Assembly (NCBI RefSeq): GCF_001509585.1
Contig: NZ_LNCI01000003.1
Coordinates: 186,001-250,000, forward strand
Length of the DNA stretch: 64,000 nt
Reading direction: 5' to 3'
From: Tropicimonas marinistellae
GTDB lineage: Bacteria; Pseudomonadota; Alphaproteobacteria; Rhodobacterales; Rhodobacteraceae
The notes beneath the pieces were generated by a model. It worked only from the letters and a program-made list of their open reading frames with translations. It searched no databases and was not told where the DNA came from. Shown piece after piece: positions 26,735 through 35,248 of this stretch; positions within the stretch are counted from its first letter, which is position 1; the number at the start of each line of letters is the position of its first letter. Position numbers and translations under genes: made by a program.

Positions 26735-27520
26735 ATGGCCGAGAAGGACCCTGGATCGACAACCCGGCGACAGGTGCCCGCCGTGACGCGAGCCGTTGCA
26801 ATCCTGAGGTTTCTTGCCCGAAGCGCAGAGCCGGTCGGGGTCAATCCGATGGCGCGGGAACTGGAGCTGGTGCCCTCGACCTGTCTGCACATCCTGCGCG
26901 CGCTCGAAGACGAGGGGCTGGTGGATTTCGATTCGCGGACCAAGCGCTATTCGATCGGAATCGGCATCCTCCCGCTCGCCCGGTCGGCGCTGCAGAAGAA
27001 CACCTTCTCGGTGCTGATCCAGCCGCGCCTGTCGCAGCTCTCGCAGGATTTCGGCGTCACCTCCATTGCCACGCAGCTCTCCGAGCCGGGCCAGATGGTC
27101 GTGGTGGCGCTGTCGCAATCGAACATCCCCTTCCGGCTGCAGGTCGATCTGGGCAGCCGCTTTCCGGCGCTGATCAGCGCCACCGGGCGCCTCTTCGCGG
27201 CCTATAACGTGACCGACGATGCGCGGCTCAAGTCCGAGTTCGACAAGCTCGTCTGGGACCATCCGCCGGCCTACGACACATGGCTCGAACAGATCGGGGA
27301 GGCCCGCGCGCGCGGCTACGCGGTGGATCAGGGCGTCTATATCTCGGGGGTGACGGTCGTTGCGGTGCCGGTCTTTGGCCGAAACGGAAACATGACCCGG
27401 TCGCTGGTCGCCATCGGCATCTCCGAACGGTTGAAGGACAGCGAGATTCCCACGCTGGCCCGGGCGATGATGAAGATCAGGGACGACTTGGAAGAGATGC
27501 AGATGGAGACAGGGAGGTAG
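26735..27520 (+). CDS. IclR-family regulator of the carboxylase/TRAP locus
   Basis: IclR-type regulator of 261 residues. The N-terminal winged helix has VTRAVAILRFLA, then GVNPMARELELVPSTCLHILRALEDEGLVDFD. The effector domain includes LGSRFPALISATGRLFAA and GVYISGVTVVAVPVFGRNG. The ATG is preceded by ACGAGGAG. It starts the rightward operon with a thioesterase (3-bp gap) and a CoA-transferase, and is divergent from the CoA ligase operon, so it is the obvious candidate regulator of both. The inducer is probably the TRAP substrate or its CoA ester. Confidence 0.92.
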   Translation: MAEKDPGSTTRRQVPAVTRAVAILRFLARSAEPVGVNPMARELELVPSTCLHILRALEDEGLVDFDSRTKRYSIGIGILPLARSALQKNTFSVLIQPRLSQLSQDFGVTSIATQLSEPGQMVVVALSQSNIPFRLQVDLGSRFPALISATGRLFAAYNVTDDARLKSEFDKLVWDHPPAYDTWLEQIGEARARGYAVDQGVYISGVTVVAVPVFGRNGNMTRSLVAIGISERLKDSEIPTLARAMMKIRDDLEEMQMETGR

Positions 27521-27523
27521 GGA

Positions 27524-27952
27524 ATGGAGGGAGCACAACGCGCCGAGCCGGGGTGGCGCAATTTGCAGATCGCGGGGTTCATGGACCAGATAGGCCCGCT
27601 ACAGCGCTCGACCCGGGAGGGTGAGGCGGACCGCTACGGGCTGGCGACGAATGACAGCCATGCCAACCACATCGGCAGCATCCATGGCGGGGTGATCGCC
27701 AGCCTGCTCGACCAGGTCATCGCGCTCACCGCCTGGCAGGCCGCCGACCGGCAGCCGACGGTGACGGTGCAGATGGACACCCGCTTTCTCGGCGCCGCGA
27801 AGGCGGGCGATTTCCTCGAAAGCCGCGCGCGGCTGCGGCACGCGACGCGCACGCTGCTCTTCGTCGATGGCGAGGTGACGCGCGGCGACGCCCCTATCGC
27901 CACCGCGACCGCCGTCATGAAGATCACGCCGATGCGGAAAGGGACGGAATGA
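27524..27952 (+). CDS. PaaI-type hotdog thioesterase
   Basis: Single-hotdog protein of 142 residues. The PaaI/YdiI core motif is HANHIGSIHGGVIASLLDQV, with the HGG turn and the acidic residue in the following helix; it then has TVTVQMDTRFLGAAKAGD. These enzymes hydrolyse acyl-CoAs and often rescue CoA from dead-end intermediates. It is coupled on both sides, 3 bp after iclR and overlapping the CoA-transferase by ATGA. A housekeeping role for CoA in the branched-acid route is inference. Confidence 0.88.
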   Translation: MEGAQRAEPGWRNLQIAGFMDQIGPLQRSTREGEADRYGLATNDSHANHIGSIHGGVIASLLDQVIALTAWQAADRQPTVTVQMDTRFLGAAKAGDFLESRARLRHATRTLLFVDGEVTRGDAPIATATAVMKITPMRKGTE

Positions 27953-29172
27953 CCGACACAGCCACGCAGGGGCGCCCGGGCCCGCTCTCCGGCATCAAGG
28001 TGCTCGATTTTTCCCGTATCCTCTCCGGCCCATACGCGACCATGGTGCTGGCCGATCTGGGCGCCGAGGTGATCAAGGTCGAGCCCATCGAGAAGGGCGA
28101 CGAGACCCGCAGTTTTCCGCCTTTCCAAGGGGAGTTGAGCCACTATTTCATCGCGCTCAACCGCAACAAGAAGAGCATCGCGATTGACCTGAAAACGCCC
28201 GACGGTCAGAAGATCGCCCGCGATCTCGCCCGCCAGAGCGATATCCTGCTGGAGAATTTCCGCCCCGGCGTGATGGAGCGCCTCGGCCTTGGCTATGCGC
28301 GCCTGCGGGAGGAGAACCCGAAGCTGATTTACGGCTCGATCACCGGGTTCGGGCAGGAGAGTCCGCTGGCCGACAAACCCGCCTTCGACATCGTGGCGCA
28401 GGCGCTGTCGGGTGTGATGAGCGTCAACCGCGAGCCCGGACAGGCGCCGAACAAGCTGGGTATCCCGCTGGGCGACATGGCTGGCAGCATCTTCTCGCTG
28501 TTCGGGCTGCTCGCGGCGTTGCATGAGAGGAATGTCACCGGCAAGGGGCAGCATGTGGAGGTCGCTATGCTGGACAGCCTGATCGCCATGCAGGGCTATC
28601 TCTCGCAGATCTATTTCGTCACCGGCCAGAGCCCGCAGCCAGTCGGCACCCAGCATCCGTCCATCGTGCCCTACGGGTCCTTCTCGACGGCGGACGGGCA
28701 TGTGATTGTCGCCTGTCTGACCGAACGGTTCTGGCACAATTTCGCCCGCTGCCTCGGGCAGGAGGCGCTGATCTCGGACCCGCGCTTTGCGCTTTACGAG
28801 GACAGGCTCGTCAACCGCGAGGCGCTGCACGAGGTGATAGACATGCGGATGCGACAGGACAGCACCGCCTATTGGCTCGCCCGGCTGGAGACGTTCGACG
28901 TGCCAAGCGCGCCGATCCTTTCCATCGGAGACTCGCTTGAGCAACCCCATGTGAGGTCGCGCGGGTTGATCGAAACGGTGCACCACCCGACCCAGGGAGA
29001 GATGCAACTTGTGCGCGGGCCGATAACGTTCGACGGCCAGGGACCGGCCCCGAGCACGGCGCCAAGCTTGCTTGGCGCAGACACTACCGACGTCCTGACA
29101 CGGGATCTCGGGATGAGTGAGGACGAAGTTGCGGAGATGGCGGCAAGGGGCGTCCTGAAGCGTCCGGTCTGA
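27949..29172 (+). CDS. Class III (CaiB/BaiF) CoA-transferase
   Basis: Family III CoA-transferase of 407 residues. The start is GIKVLDFSRILSGPYATMVLADLGAEVIKVEP, typical of CaiB/BaiF proteins, followed by NRNKKSIAIDLKTPDGQ and AFDIVAQALSG, whose Asp is the catalytic residue of the family. C-terminal VPSAPILSIGD and HHPTQGEMQLVRGPI blocks complete it. It moves CoA from one acyl group to another, so it could activate the TRAP substrate without ATP or recycle CoA from an intermediate. It is the last gene of the iclR operon. Confidence 0.92.
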   Translation: MTDTATQGRPGPLSGIKVLDFSRILSGPYATMVLADLGAEVIKVEPIEKGDETRSFPPFQGELSHYFIALNRNKKSIAIDLKTPDGQKIARDLARQSDILLENFRPGVMERLGLGYARLREENPKLIYGSITGFGQESPLADKPAFDIVAQALSGVMSVNREPGQAPNKLGIPLGDMAGSIFSLFGLLAALHERNVTGKGQHVEVAMLDSLIAMQGYLSQIYFVTGQSPQPVGTQHPSIVPYGSFSTADGHVIVACLTERFWHNFARCLGQEALISDPRFALYEDRLVNREALHEVIDMRMRQDSTAYWLARLETFDVPSAPILSIGDSLEQPHVRSRGLIETVHHPTQGEMQLVRGPITFDGQGPAPSTAPSLLGADTTDVLTRDLGMSEDEVAEMAARGVLKRPV

Positions 29173-29214
29173 AACAGGCAGGCGCAGTCGCGGGATGCGC
29201 CCCCGCTCGGGCAG

Positions 29215-29244
29215 AAAACGGTGCCCGGTTGCGCCGCCCGTTTT
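29215..29244 (+). terminator. Possible intrinsic terminator of the iclR/CoA-transferase operon
   Basis: A 7-bp stem AAAACGG / CCGTTTT with a 16-base GC-rich loop, 42 bases after the CoA-transferase stop. The right arm ends in TTTT. Stem strength is modest. Confidence 0.45.
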
Positions 29245-29492
29245 GCAGTGCCTCTGAAGGAAGAATCCGCCGTGGGTCGCGATGCTCTCGCGTGCCTCGG
29301 ATCTCAGACATGTCATCGCGGAGCCACCGGGTCCTATGCGTGATGTCCTGCCACGCGCAGTTTCGGCAGCCGCATTGCCCATCCTGCGGTTGGCGTTGAG
29401 CGATTCATCCGGTCTGTGATCCAGATCGATCGCAAGGGACTCGCGGCGTGGGACAGCGTGGATCCAGAAAAGTGATTAAAGATCGTCATAAT

Positions 29493-29529
29493 CGGCAAGC
29501 CAATAATAATATTTATTGCAGATTTGCCG
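29493..29529. promoter_or_regulatory. AT-rich symmetric element upstream of the DeoR gene
   Basis: The interval 29245-29565 holds no gene. Within it, CAATAA-N6-TTATTG (29501-29518) is nested inside CGGCAA (29493-29498) and TTGCCG (29524-29529), giving an AT-rich symmetric block 37 bases before the DeoR start. This is a plausible promoter/operator for autoregulation of the sugar importer operon. Confidence 0.45.
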
Positions 29530-29565
29530 GAAGGTGATTACGAAAGAACATAATTGGGGGGAGAG

Positions 29566-30354
29566 ATGAGCGGTATGAGTCGCCGAGAAGTCATCCTCAG
29601 GATTCTCGAGGAGCAGTCATTCATCAGCGTGCGCAGTCTGCAGCGCGAGACTGGTGCGTCACCGGCGACGATCCGTCGGGACATCGACAAGCTGGACAAG
29701 GCTGGGGCTGCGAAGAAGGTTCACGGTGGCGTGGCCTCTCTCCTCAAGCCGGGAGCAGGCCGAAAATCCGTTTCGCATCCCTTCGTCGAGAACATCGACA
29801 TTTGCGTCGAGGAAAAGAAGGCCATCGCGGAGGTGGCGGGCACGCTTGTCCGCGACGGAAGCATCATTCTGATCCATGGTGGGTCCACGTGCTTCTACCT
29901 CGGGCGGATGATTGCCCAGCGCAATGTCCGTGTCATCACGCATTCCATGCCGCTTGCGTGCTACCTGTCCGACCATGGTACCTGCCAGCTGACGGTGGGG
30001 GGCGGAGACCTTCACCGCGAGCCCGGAATCCTCTTCGATCCCTCGGCAAACCGGCGCAACGACTTCGCGGCGCAGTTCTTCGTGGGGGGATTGGGCGTCG
30101 GCGAGGAGGGGATTCTCGAATCCAACCCGTTGTTGATCCGGCAGAGCCGCGAGATGAGCGCCATTGCGACCGAAACCATCGTGCTGGTCGACAGCCGCAA
30201 ATTCGACGAGCGCCCGCCGACGGTCGCGATGACCTTTGACAAGGTCGACAAACTGATCACCGACGATGGCTTGTCGGACAAGCATGCGAAAATGCTGAAA
30301 GACCAGGGTGTTACGTTCCTTGTTGCAGACACGAAAAGGGACCCACATGCCTGA
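29566..30354 (+). CDS. DeoR-family regulator of the sugar importer
   Basis: DeoR/GlpR-type repressor of about 262 residues. The N-terminal helix-turn-helix is SVRSLQRETGASPATIRRDIDKLDKAG followed by KKVHGGV. The effector domain of the sugar-phosphate isomerase-like type has ILIHGGSTCFYLGRMI, VITHSMPLACYL and LVDSRKFDERPP. The ATG at 29566 has GGGGGGAGAG immediately upstream; an ATG at 29575 is also possible. It overlaps the start of the ABC ATPase gene by 8 bp and probably responds to a phosphorylated form of the imported sugar. Confidence 0.9.
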   Translation: MSGMSRREVILRILEEQSFISVRSLQRETGASPATIRRDIDKLDKAGAAKKVHGGVASLLKPGAGRKSVSHPFVENIDICVEEKKAIAEVAGTLVRDGSIILIHGGSTCFYLGRMIAQRNVRVITHSMPLACYLSDHGTCQLTVGGGDLHREPGILFDPSANRRNDFAAQFFVGGLGVGEEGILESNPLLIRQSREMSAIATETIVLVDSRKFDERPPTVAMTFDKVDKLITDDGLSDKHAKMLKDQGVTFLVADTKRDPHA

Positions 30355-31924
30355 TCCGAGTTCCGGCGCCTCTCCGGCTTTGGAGATGAACGGGATCAAC
30401 AAGACGTTCGGACCCGTGAAGGCCCTTCGGGGGGTGAACCTTCGCGCCTATGGCGGTGAAGTCCACTGCCTGATGGGCGAGAACGGAGCCGGGAAATCCA
30501 CGTTGATGAAGATCCTCTCGGGCGCCTACACGCCCGATCCCGGCGGCGAGGTGACCGTCAACGGCACACCGTTGCCGCATGGCAATCCACAGGAGGCGCG
30601 CCGGCGCGGAGTTGCGGTGATCTACCAGGAACTGTCGCTCGCCCCCAACCTGACGGTTGCCGAAAACCTGTTTCTTGGCGAGGAGATCGGCAAGGGCTGG
30701 CGGGTGGACCGGAGCGAGATGCGCCGCCGCTCGCAGGACGTGCTCGACCGGCTGGGCGTGCATTTCTCGCCCGACACGATTGTTGCGCGGCTGTCGCTCG
30801 GAGACCGGCAACTTGTCGAGATCGCGCGCGCCCTGGCCAGCGACGCGAACATCATTGTCATGGACGAGCCGACGACCTCGCTTTCGGCGCAGGAAGTGGC
30901 GAAGCTCTTCGAGGTGATCGCGCAGTTCAAACGCGAGGGCATCGCGATCCTCTACATCTCGCATCGGATGAACGAGATCTTTGAACTCGCCGACCGTTGC
31001 TCGGTGCTGCGCGACGGCACCTATATCGGGTCGCTCGAGCGCGAGGAACTTACCGAAGATGCGCTCCTGCGCATGATGGTGGGTCGCGACATCTCCACAT
31101 TCTACACCAAGGACAAGGCAATTGAGGTCGATGACCACGATATCGCGTTGCGTGTCGAGGGAATGTCCGACGGCCGGCGCGTGCACGATTGCAGCTTCGA
31201 GGTCCGCAAGGGCGAGGTGCTTGGGATCGCCGGTCTTGTCGGCTCCGGACGGACCGAACTCGCGCGGCTGATCTACGGCGCCGACGCGGCCCAGTCGGGC
31301 AAGGTTTTCCTCGAAGGTGCTGAGGTCACACCGAAATCGCCCTCCGATGCGCTCGACCATGGCATTGTCTACCTGACCGAGGACCGCAAGATCCTCGGCC
31401 TCTTCCTTGAGATGTCCATCGCCGACAACATCGACATGTGCGTGATGGAGCAGGATTCCAACGGCCCCGGTGTTCGTGACCTGGGCGCTGTCCGGGCGCG
31501 GGCGCAGAAAGCGATTAGCGCGCTCGATATCCGCACCCCGTCTTCGCGCCTCAAGGTGGGCGCGCTCTCGGGCGGCAACCAGCAGAAGGTCCTGCTGGCC
31601 CGGCTGCTGGAGTTGCAGCCCAAGGTGCTATTGCTCGATGAACCCACCCGGGGCGTCGATGTCGGCGCCAAGTCGGAAATCTACAAGCTGATCGACAGCC
31701 TCGCGAAGCAGGGCATGGCGGTGGTCATGATCTCTTCCGAGCTGCCCGAAATCGTCGGCATGGCCGACCGCGTCCTGGTGATGCGGGACGGGGTCATCGC
31801 CGGCAACATCGCGCGCGCCCCCGGAGCCCCGATCACGCAAGAGGCCATCATGGCACTGGCCACCCACGCCGACACCGTCGGCGGATCCAAACATCAACCT
31901 CTGACCGAAGGAGCGTCAGCATGA
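30347..31924 (+). CDS. Sugar ABC transporter ATP-binding protein, RbsA/XylG type
   Basis: Tandem ATPase of a CUT2-type sugar importer, 525 residues. The first domain has GENGAGKSTLMKILSG, LSLGDRQLVEIARALASD and IIVMDEPTTSLSAQEV. The second has the degenerate GLVGSGRTELARLIYG, LSGGNQQKVLLARLLE and VLLLDEPTRGVDVGAKSEI. This pair of unequal domains is typical of RbsA. It overlaps the DeoR gene by 8 bp and the permease gene by ATGA. The sugar is not identifiable. Confidence 0.94.
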   Translation: MPDPSSGASPALEMNGINKTFGPVKALRGVNLRAYGGEVHCLMGENGAGKSTLMKILSGAYTPDPGGEVTVNGTPLPHGNPQEARRRGVAVIYQELSLAPNLTVAENLFLGEEIGKGWRVDRSEMRRRSQDVLDRLGVHFSPDTIVARLSLGDRQLVEIARALASDANIIVMDEPTTSLSAQEVAKLFEVIAQFKREGIAILYISHRMNEIFELADRCSVLRDGTYIGSLEREELTEDALLRMMVGRDISTFYTKDKAIEVDDHDIALRVEGMSDGRRVHDCSFEVRKGEVLGIAGLVGSGRTELARLIYGADAAQSGKVFLEGAEVTPKSPSDALDHGIVYLTEDRKILGLFLEMSIADNIDMCVMEQDSNGPGVRDLGAVRARAQKAISALDIRTPSSRLKVGALSGGNQQKVLLARLLELQPKVLLLDEPTRGVDVGAKSEIYKLIDSLAKQGMAVVMISSELPEIVGMADRVLVMRDGVIAGNIARAPGAPITQEAIMALATHADTVGGSKHQPLTEGASA

Positions 31925-32904
31925 GCGACGCAACCGCATCGCAAACTGTTTCCACGCGGGAGCGTTTCAGGAGCTACTTCTTCGCCCTGGGTATGCTGCC
32001 GGTGCTGGTACTTCTCGCCATCGGCTTCCATGCCCTGACCGGCAAGTTCATCACCGTGTCGAACCTGTCGATCGTCATGCAGCAGGCGTCGATCAACATC
32101 GTTCTCGCCGCGGGCATGACGTTCGTCATTCTCACCGGCGGTATCGATCTGTCGGTCGGATCGACGCTGGCGGCGGCGGCGATGTGTGCCGTGGTGGCGT
32201 CCTTCTGGCCGCTGGGCGGCATCGTCGGCGTGCTGGCCGGGCTCTTTGCGGGGCTGGTCTTCGGCCTGGCAAATGGCGCCTTTGTTGCCGGGATGGGATT
32301 GCCGCCCTTCATCGTGACGCTGGGGTCGCTTACCGCCGTCCGCGGAATCGCGCGGCTGCTCGGAAATGACACGACTGTTTTCAATTCGGACCTGCCCTTC
32401 GAGGCCATTGGAAATGGCAGCCTGTTGGGCGTGCCCTGGCTGGCGATCATCGCGCTGGCGGTTGTCGTCGCGTCCTGGTTCGTACTCAAGCGCACGATCC
32501 TCGGTACCTGGATCTACGCCGTCGGTGGCAATGTGGAGGCCGCGCGGCTCACCGGCATCAAGGTCTCGCTGGTGCTGCTCTTCGTCTACGCCGTCTCCGG
32601 GGTGCTCGCCGGACTTGGCGGGGTGATGTCGGCGGCACGACTCTACGCCGCGAACGGGCTGCAACTCGGACAAGGGTACGAACTGGACGCCATCGCCGCG
32701 GTCATCCTCGGCGGCACCAGCCTGGTAGGCGGTGTCGGGTCGATCTGGGGCACGCTGATCGGCGCGCTGATCATTGCCGTGCTTTCCAACGGCCTGATCC
32801 TCTCCGGCGTGTCTGACATCTGGCAGTTCATCATCAAGGGCCTTGTCATCATCGCCGCCGTGGCGCTCGACCGCTACCGGCTCAAGGGCACTTCGAACAC
32901 CTGA
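31921..32904 (+). CDS. Sugar ABC transporter permease, RbsC type
   Basis: Membrane subunit of the CUT2 importer, 327 residues with about ten hydrophobic segments. The signature stretch LTGGIDLSVGSTLAAAAM appears early and GNVEAARLTGIKVSLVLLFVY later, both typical of RbsC/XylH-type permeases, and VILGGTSLVGGVGSIWGTLIGA follows. It overlaps the ATPase stop by 4 bp and is followed 66 bp later by the binding protein gene. Confidence 0.95.
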   Translation: MSDATASQTVSTRERFRSYFFALGMLPVLVLLAIGFHALTGKFITVSNLSIVMQQASINIVLAAGMTFVILTGGIDLSVGSTLAAAAMCAVVASFWPLGGIVGVLAGLFAGLVFGLANGAFVAGMGLPPFIVTLGSLTAVRGIARLLGNDTTVFNSDLPFEAIGNGSLLGVPWLAIIALAVVVASWFVLKRTILGTWIYAVGGNVEAARLTGIKVSLVLLFVYAVSGVLAGLGGVMSAARLYAANGLQLGQGYELDAIAAVILGGTSLVGGVGSIWGTLIGALIIAVLSNGLILSGVSDIWQFIIKGLVIIAAVALDRYRLKGTSNT

Positions 32905-32970
32905 ACGATGCGGTCGCCGGTATCCGGCCCCGTCATCGAAAGAAACCTACGCAAAACACGGAGGATCCCC

Positions 32971-33918
32971 ATGCGTAAGTTAACGAAAGTCCTGTTTGGC
33001 ACTGCCGCTGCCCTTGCAATCGCCACCGGTGCGCAGGCCGAGGACAAGAAGCTCGAGAGCATCGGCATCTCGGTCGGTCTGCTCGGCAACCCGTTCTTCG
33101 TGGCCACGATCAAGGGCATCGAGGACCGTGCCCGCGAGATCAATCCCGATGTCGAGATCACCTCGGTTTCGGCCGACTATGACCTCAACAAGCAGGTCAA
33201 CCAGATCGACAACTTCATCGCCGCCGGCGTTGACATCATCATGCTGAACGCCGTCGACGATACCGCCATCGCGCCGGCCGTGAAGCGCGCCAAGAATGCC
33301 GGGATCGTGGTTGCGGCGTTCGACGTTTCCGCCCCCGGCGCCGACGTCACCGTGATGACCGACAACATCGCCGCCGGCACGAAGGCCTGCCAGTTCATCG
33401 TCGATGCGCTCGACGGCGAAGGCAACGTCGCGATCATCAAGGGCCCGTCCTCCTCGTCGCTGAACGACCGCTTCAAGGGCTGCTCGGACGTGTTCGCGGC
33501 CAATGGTGGCATTAACGTTCTCTCCGACGATCAGAACGGCAAGGCGGCGCGCGATGGCGGGCTCGAAGTGATGCAGGGCCTGCTGACCCGCTTCCAGGAT
33601 CTCGATGCCGTCTTCGGCGCCAACGACCCGATGGCGCTCGGCGCGCAACTCGCGGCCAAGCAGTTCAACCGCACGGACATCATCATCACCGGTGTGGACG
33701 GCGCGCCCGATACCGAGGAATCCCTTGCCGATCCGAGCTCGCTCCTGAAGGCCTCCGCCTCTCAGGATCCCTATGTCATGGCCGGCATGGCGCTCAAAAT
33801 GGGGTATGAGCTGTTCATGGGCAATGTTCCGGACGAGGACACGGTGTTGATCGAGCCGGTGCTGATCACGGCCGATAACCTCGGCGAGTACCAAGGCTGG
33901 ACCGCTGCCCGCGACTGA
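32971..33918 (+). CDS. Sugar ABC transporter substrate-binding protein, RbsB type
   Basis: Periplasmic binding protein of 315 residues. A signal peptide (MRKLTKVLFGTAAALAIATG, ending in an AxA-type site before EDKK) precedes a RbsB-like fold. Landmarks are SVGLLGNPFFVATIKGIED, an LNAVDDTAIAPAVKRAKNAG strand, VTVMTDNIAAG, and ANDPMALGAQLAAKQ, positions that line ribose/hexose sites in relatives. The ATG follows CACGGAGGATCCCC. It is last in the operon and is followed by a strong hairpin. No kinase or other catabolic enzyme accompanies this importer. Confidence 0.94.
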   Translation: MRKLTKVLFGTAAALAIATGAQAEDKKLESIGISVGLLGNPFFVATIKGIEDRAREINPDVEITSVSADYDLNKQVNQIDNFIAAGVDIIMLNAVDDTAIAPAVKRAKNAGIVVAAFDVSAPGADVTVMTDNIAAGTKACQFIVDALDGEGNVAIIKGPSSSSLNDRFKGCSDVFAANGGINVLSDDQNGKAARDGGLEVMQGLLTRFQDLDAVFGANDPMALGAQLAAKQFNRTDIIITGVDGAPDTEESLADPSSLLKASASQDPYVMAGMALKMGYELFMGNVPDEDTVLIEPVLITADNLGEYQGWTAARD

Positions 33919-33931
33919 GTCCTTCGAAAGA

Positions 33932-33960
33932 CCGGGCGGCCGCACACTGCGGCCGCCCGG
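33932..33960. terminator. Hairpin after the RbsB-type gene
   Basis: Perfect 12-bp stem CCGGGCGGCCGC / GCGGCCGCCCGG (13 bp counting an A-T pair) with a 3-5 base loop, 13 bases after the stop. It is followed by CTACC rather than a T-run, so it is either an unusual terminator or a 3' end stabiliser. The remaining ~200 bp to the bhcD stop hold nothing recognisable. Confidence 0.55.
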
Positions 33961-34166
33961 CTACCTATCCGGAAGAGCGCGACGGGCGGGCGCCCCACGG
34001 CGCCGACGCTCCGCGAAACGAGAGTGTCGTCCGGATTACACCGGATGCACGTAGGCTGCCCTTCCGTCCATTCTTCTATTGCGCAAGGCGACGGCCTTGC
34101 CGGGGTCGTCACGAAGGTCCCCTAGGCCCCAGAATGGATTTGGGGGCAAACCGCAGCAATGGCTCG

Positions 34167-35132
34167 TCAGAAATCCACCTCGATGGCACTGCCGTTCCTG
34201 GCGGCGAGATCGACAACGGCAGCGGCCACCGCGAGATCCTGAAGACCGACGCCGGTGCCGTCGAAAAGCGTGATCTGCTCCGCCGACGTGCGGCCCGGGT
34301 GCGTGCCGTTGATGACTGAGCCGAGTTGCGCGATGTCGTTCTCCGCGATCAGGCCGGAGGCGATGGCGTGTTGCGCCTCGCCGATGGAGATGGATTGCGC
34401 CACCTCGTCGGTGAAGACAGTGGCGCGCGCCAGAAGTGCCGGATCGACCTCCTGCTTGCCTTTGGTGTCGGTGCCCATGCAGGCGATGTGGGTGCCCGGG
34501 CTGACCTGATCGGCCGTCAGGATCGCATCGAAGGAGGAGGTGATCGAAATGATCACATCCGCGTCTCGAATGCCGTCCAGCTCCACCGCTTCAAACGGCA
34601 GCCCCGCCTCTGACGCGACCTCCTCCAGGTTCGGCAGCATCTCCGGATGCAGGTTCCAGCCGATGACCTTCTCGAAGCTCCGCTGTTCCAGCGCAGCGCG
34701 CAGCTGGAATTTCGCCTGGTGACCGGCTCCGATCATGCCGATGACGCGGGCATCCTCGCGTGCCAGATGCGCAATCGACACGGAGGAGGCGGCCGCCGTC
34801 CGCAGCGCGGTCAGGAGATTCCCGCCCACCATCGCCGTCGCCCGTCCGGTATCCGGATCGAAGAGGAAGACGGTGGACTGGTGATTGATCATCCCGTGCT
34901 TTTCGAGGTTGTTCGGCCAGTAGCCGCCCGCTTTCAAACCGAGGGTCAGACCGGCTCGGTCGAAACCGCCCTTGAAGCCGTAAAGCGCATCCTCGTGGCC
35001 GATGGCCTCGCGCACGACCGGGAAATTGTAGGCATCGCCTGATGCCATGGCCGCGAAGACCTTTTGGACAGCCTCAAAGGCGGCTTCGCGCGTCATCAGG
35101 TTGGCAATCTCGCGCTCGGGGACGATCAGCAT
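34167..35132 (-). CDS. bhcD: Iminosuccinate reductase, ornithine cyclodeaminase family (BhcD)
   Basis: Last enzyme of the beta-hydroxyaspartate pathway, reducing iminosuccinate to aspartate with NADH. The 321-residue protein belongs to the ornithine cyclodeaminase/mu-crystallin family: GGFDRAGLTLGLKAGGYWPNN and NHQSTVFLFDPDTG in the substrate domain, and a Rossmann motif IGMIGAGHQAKFQLRAA. The name rests on its place as fourth gene after bhcA, bhcB and bhcC, the order described in Paracoccus denitrificans; the family alone would not decide between alanine dehydrogenase-like, cyclodeaminase-like and imine reductase activity. The ATG has ACGGAGAAACAT upstream. A 116-bp gap separates it from bhcC. 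Confidence 0.9.
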   Translation of the reverse strand: MLIVPEREIANLMTREAAFEAVQKVFAAMASGDAYNFPVVREAIGHEDALYGFKGGFDRAGLTLGLKAGGYWPNNLEKHGMINHQSTVFLFDPDTGRATAMVGGNLLTALRTAAASSVSIAHLAREDARVIGMIGAGHQAKFQLRAALEQRSFEKVIGWNLHPEMLPNLEEVASEAGLPFEAVELDGIRDADVIISITSSFDAILTADQVSPGTHIACMGTDTKGKQEVDPALLARATVFTDEVAQSISIGEAQHAIASGLIAENDIAQLGSVINGTHPGRTSAEQITLFDGTGVGLQDLAVAAAVVDLAARNGSAIEVDF

Positions 35133-35248
35133 ATGTTTCTCCGTAGATTGTTCGTGCGCCCGTGTGCCGAGCCGGAAGGAGGCATGCACACGGGCGGCTT
35201 CCCGGCCCACTTTGGAACCGGTCCTTCCCCTTTGTCGGCAGCGACGTG

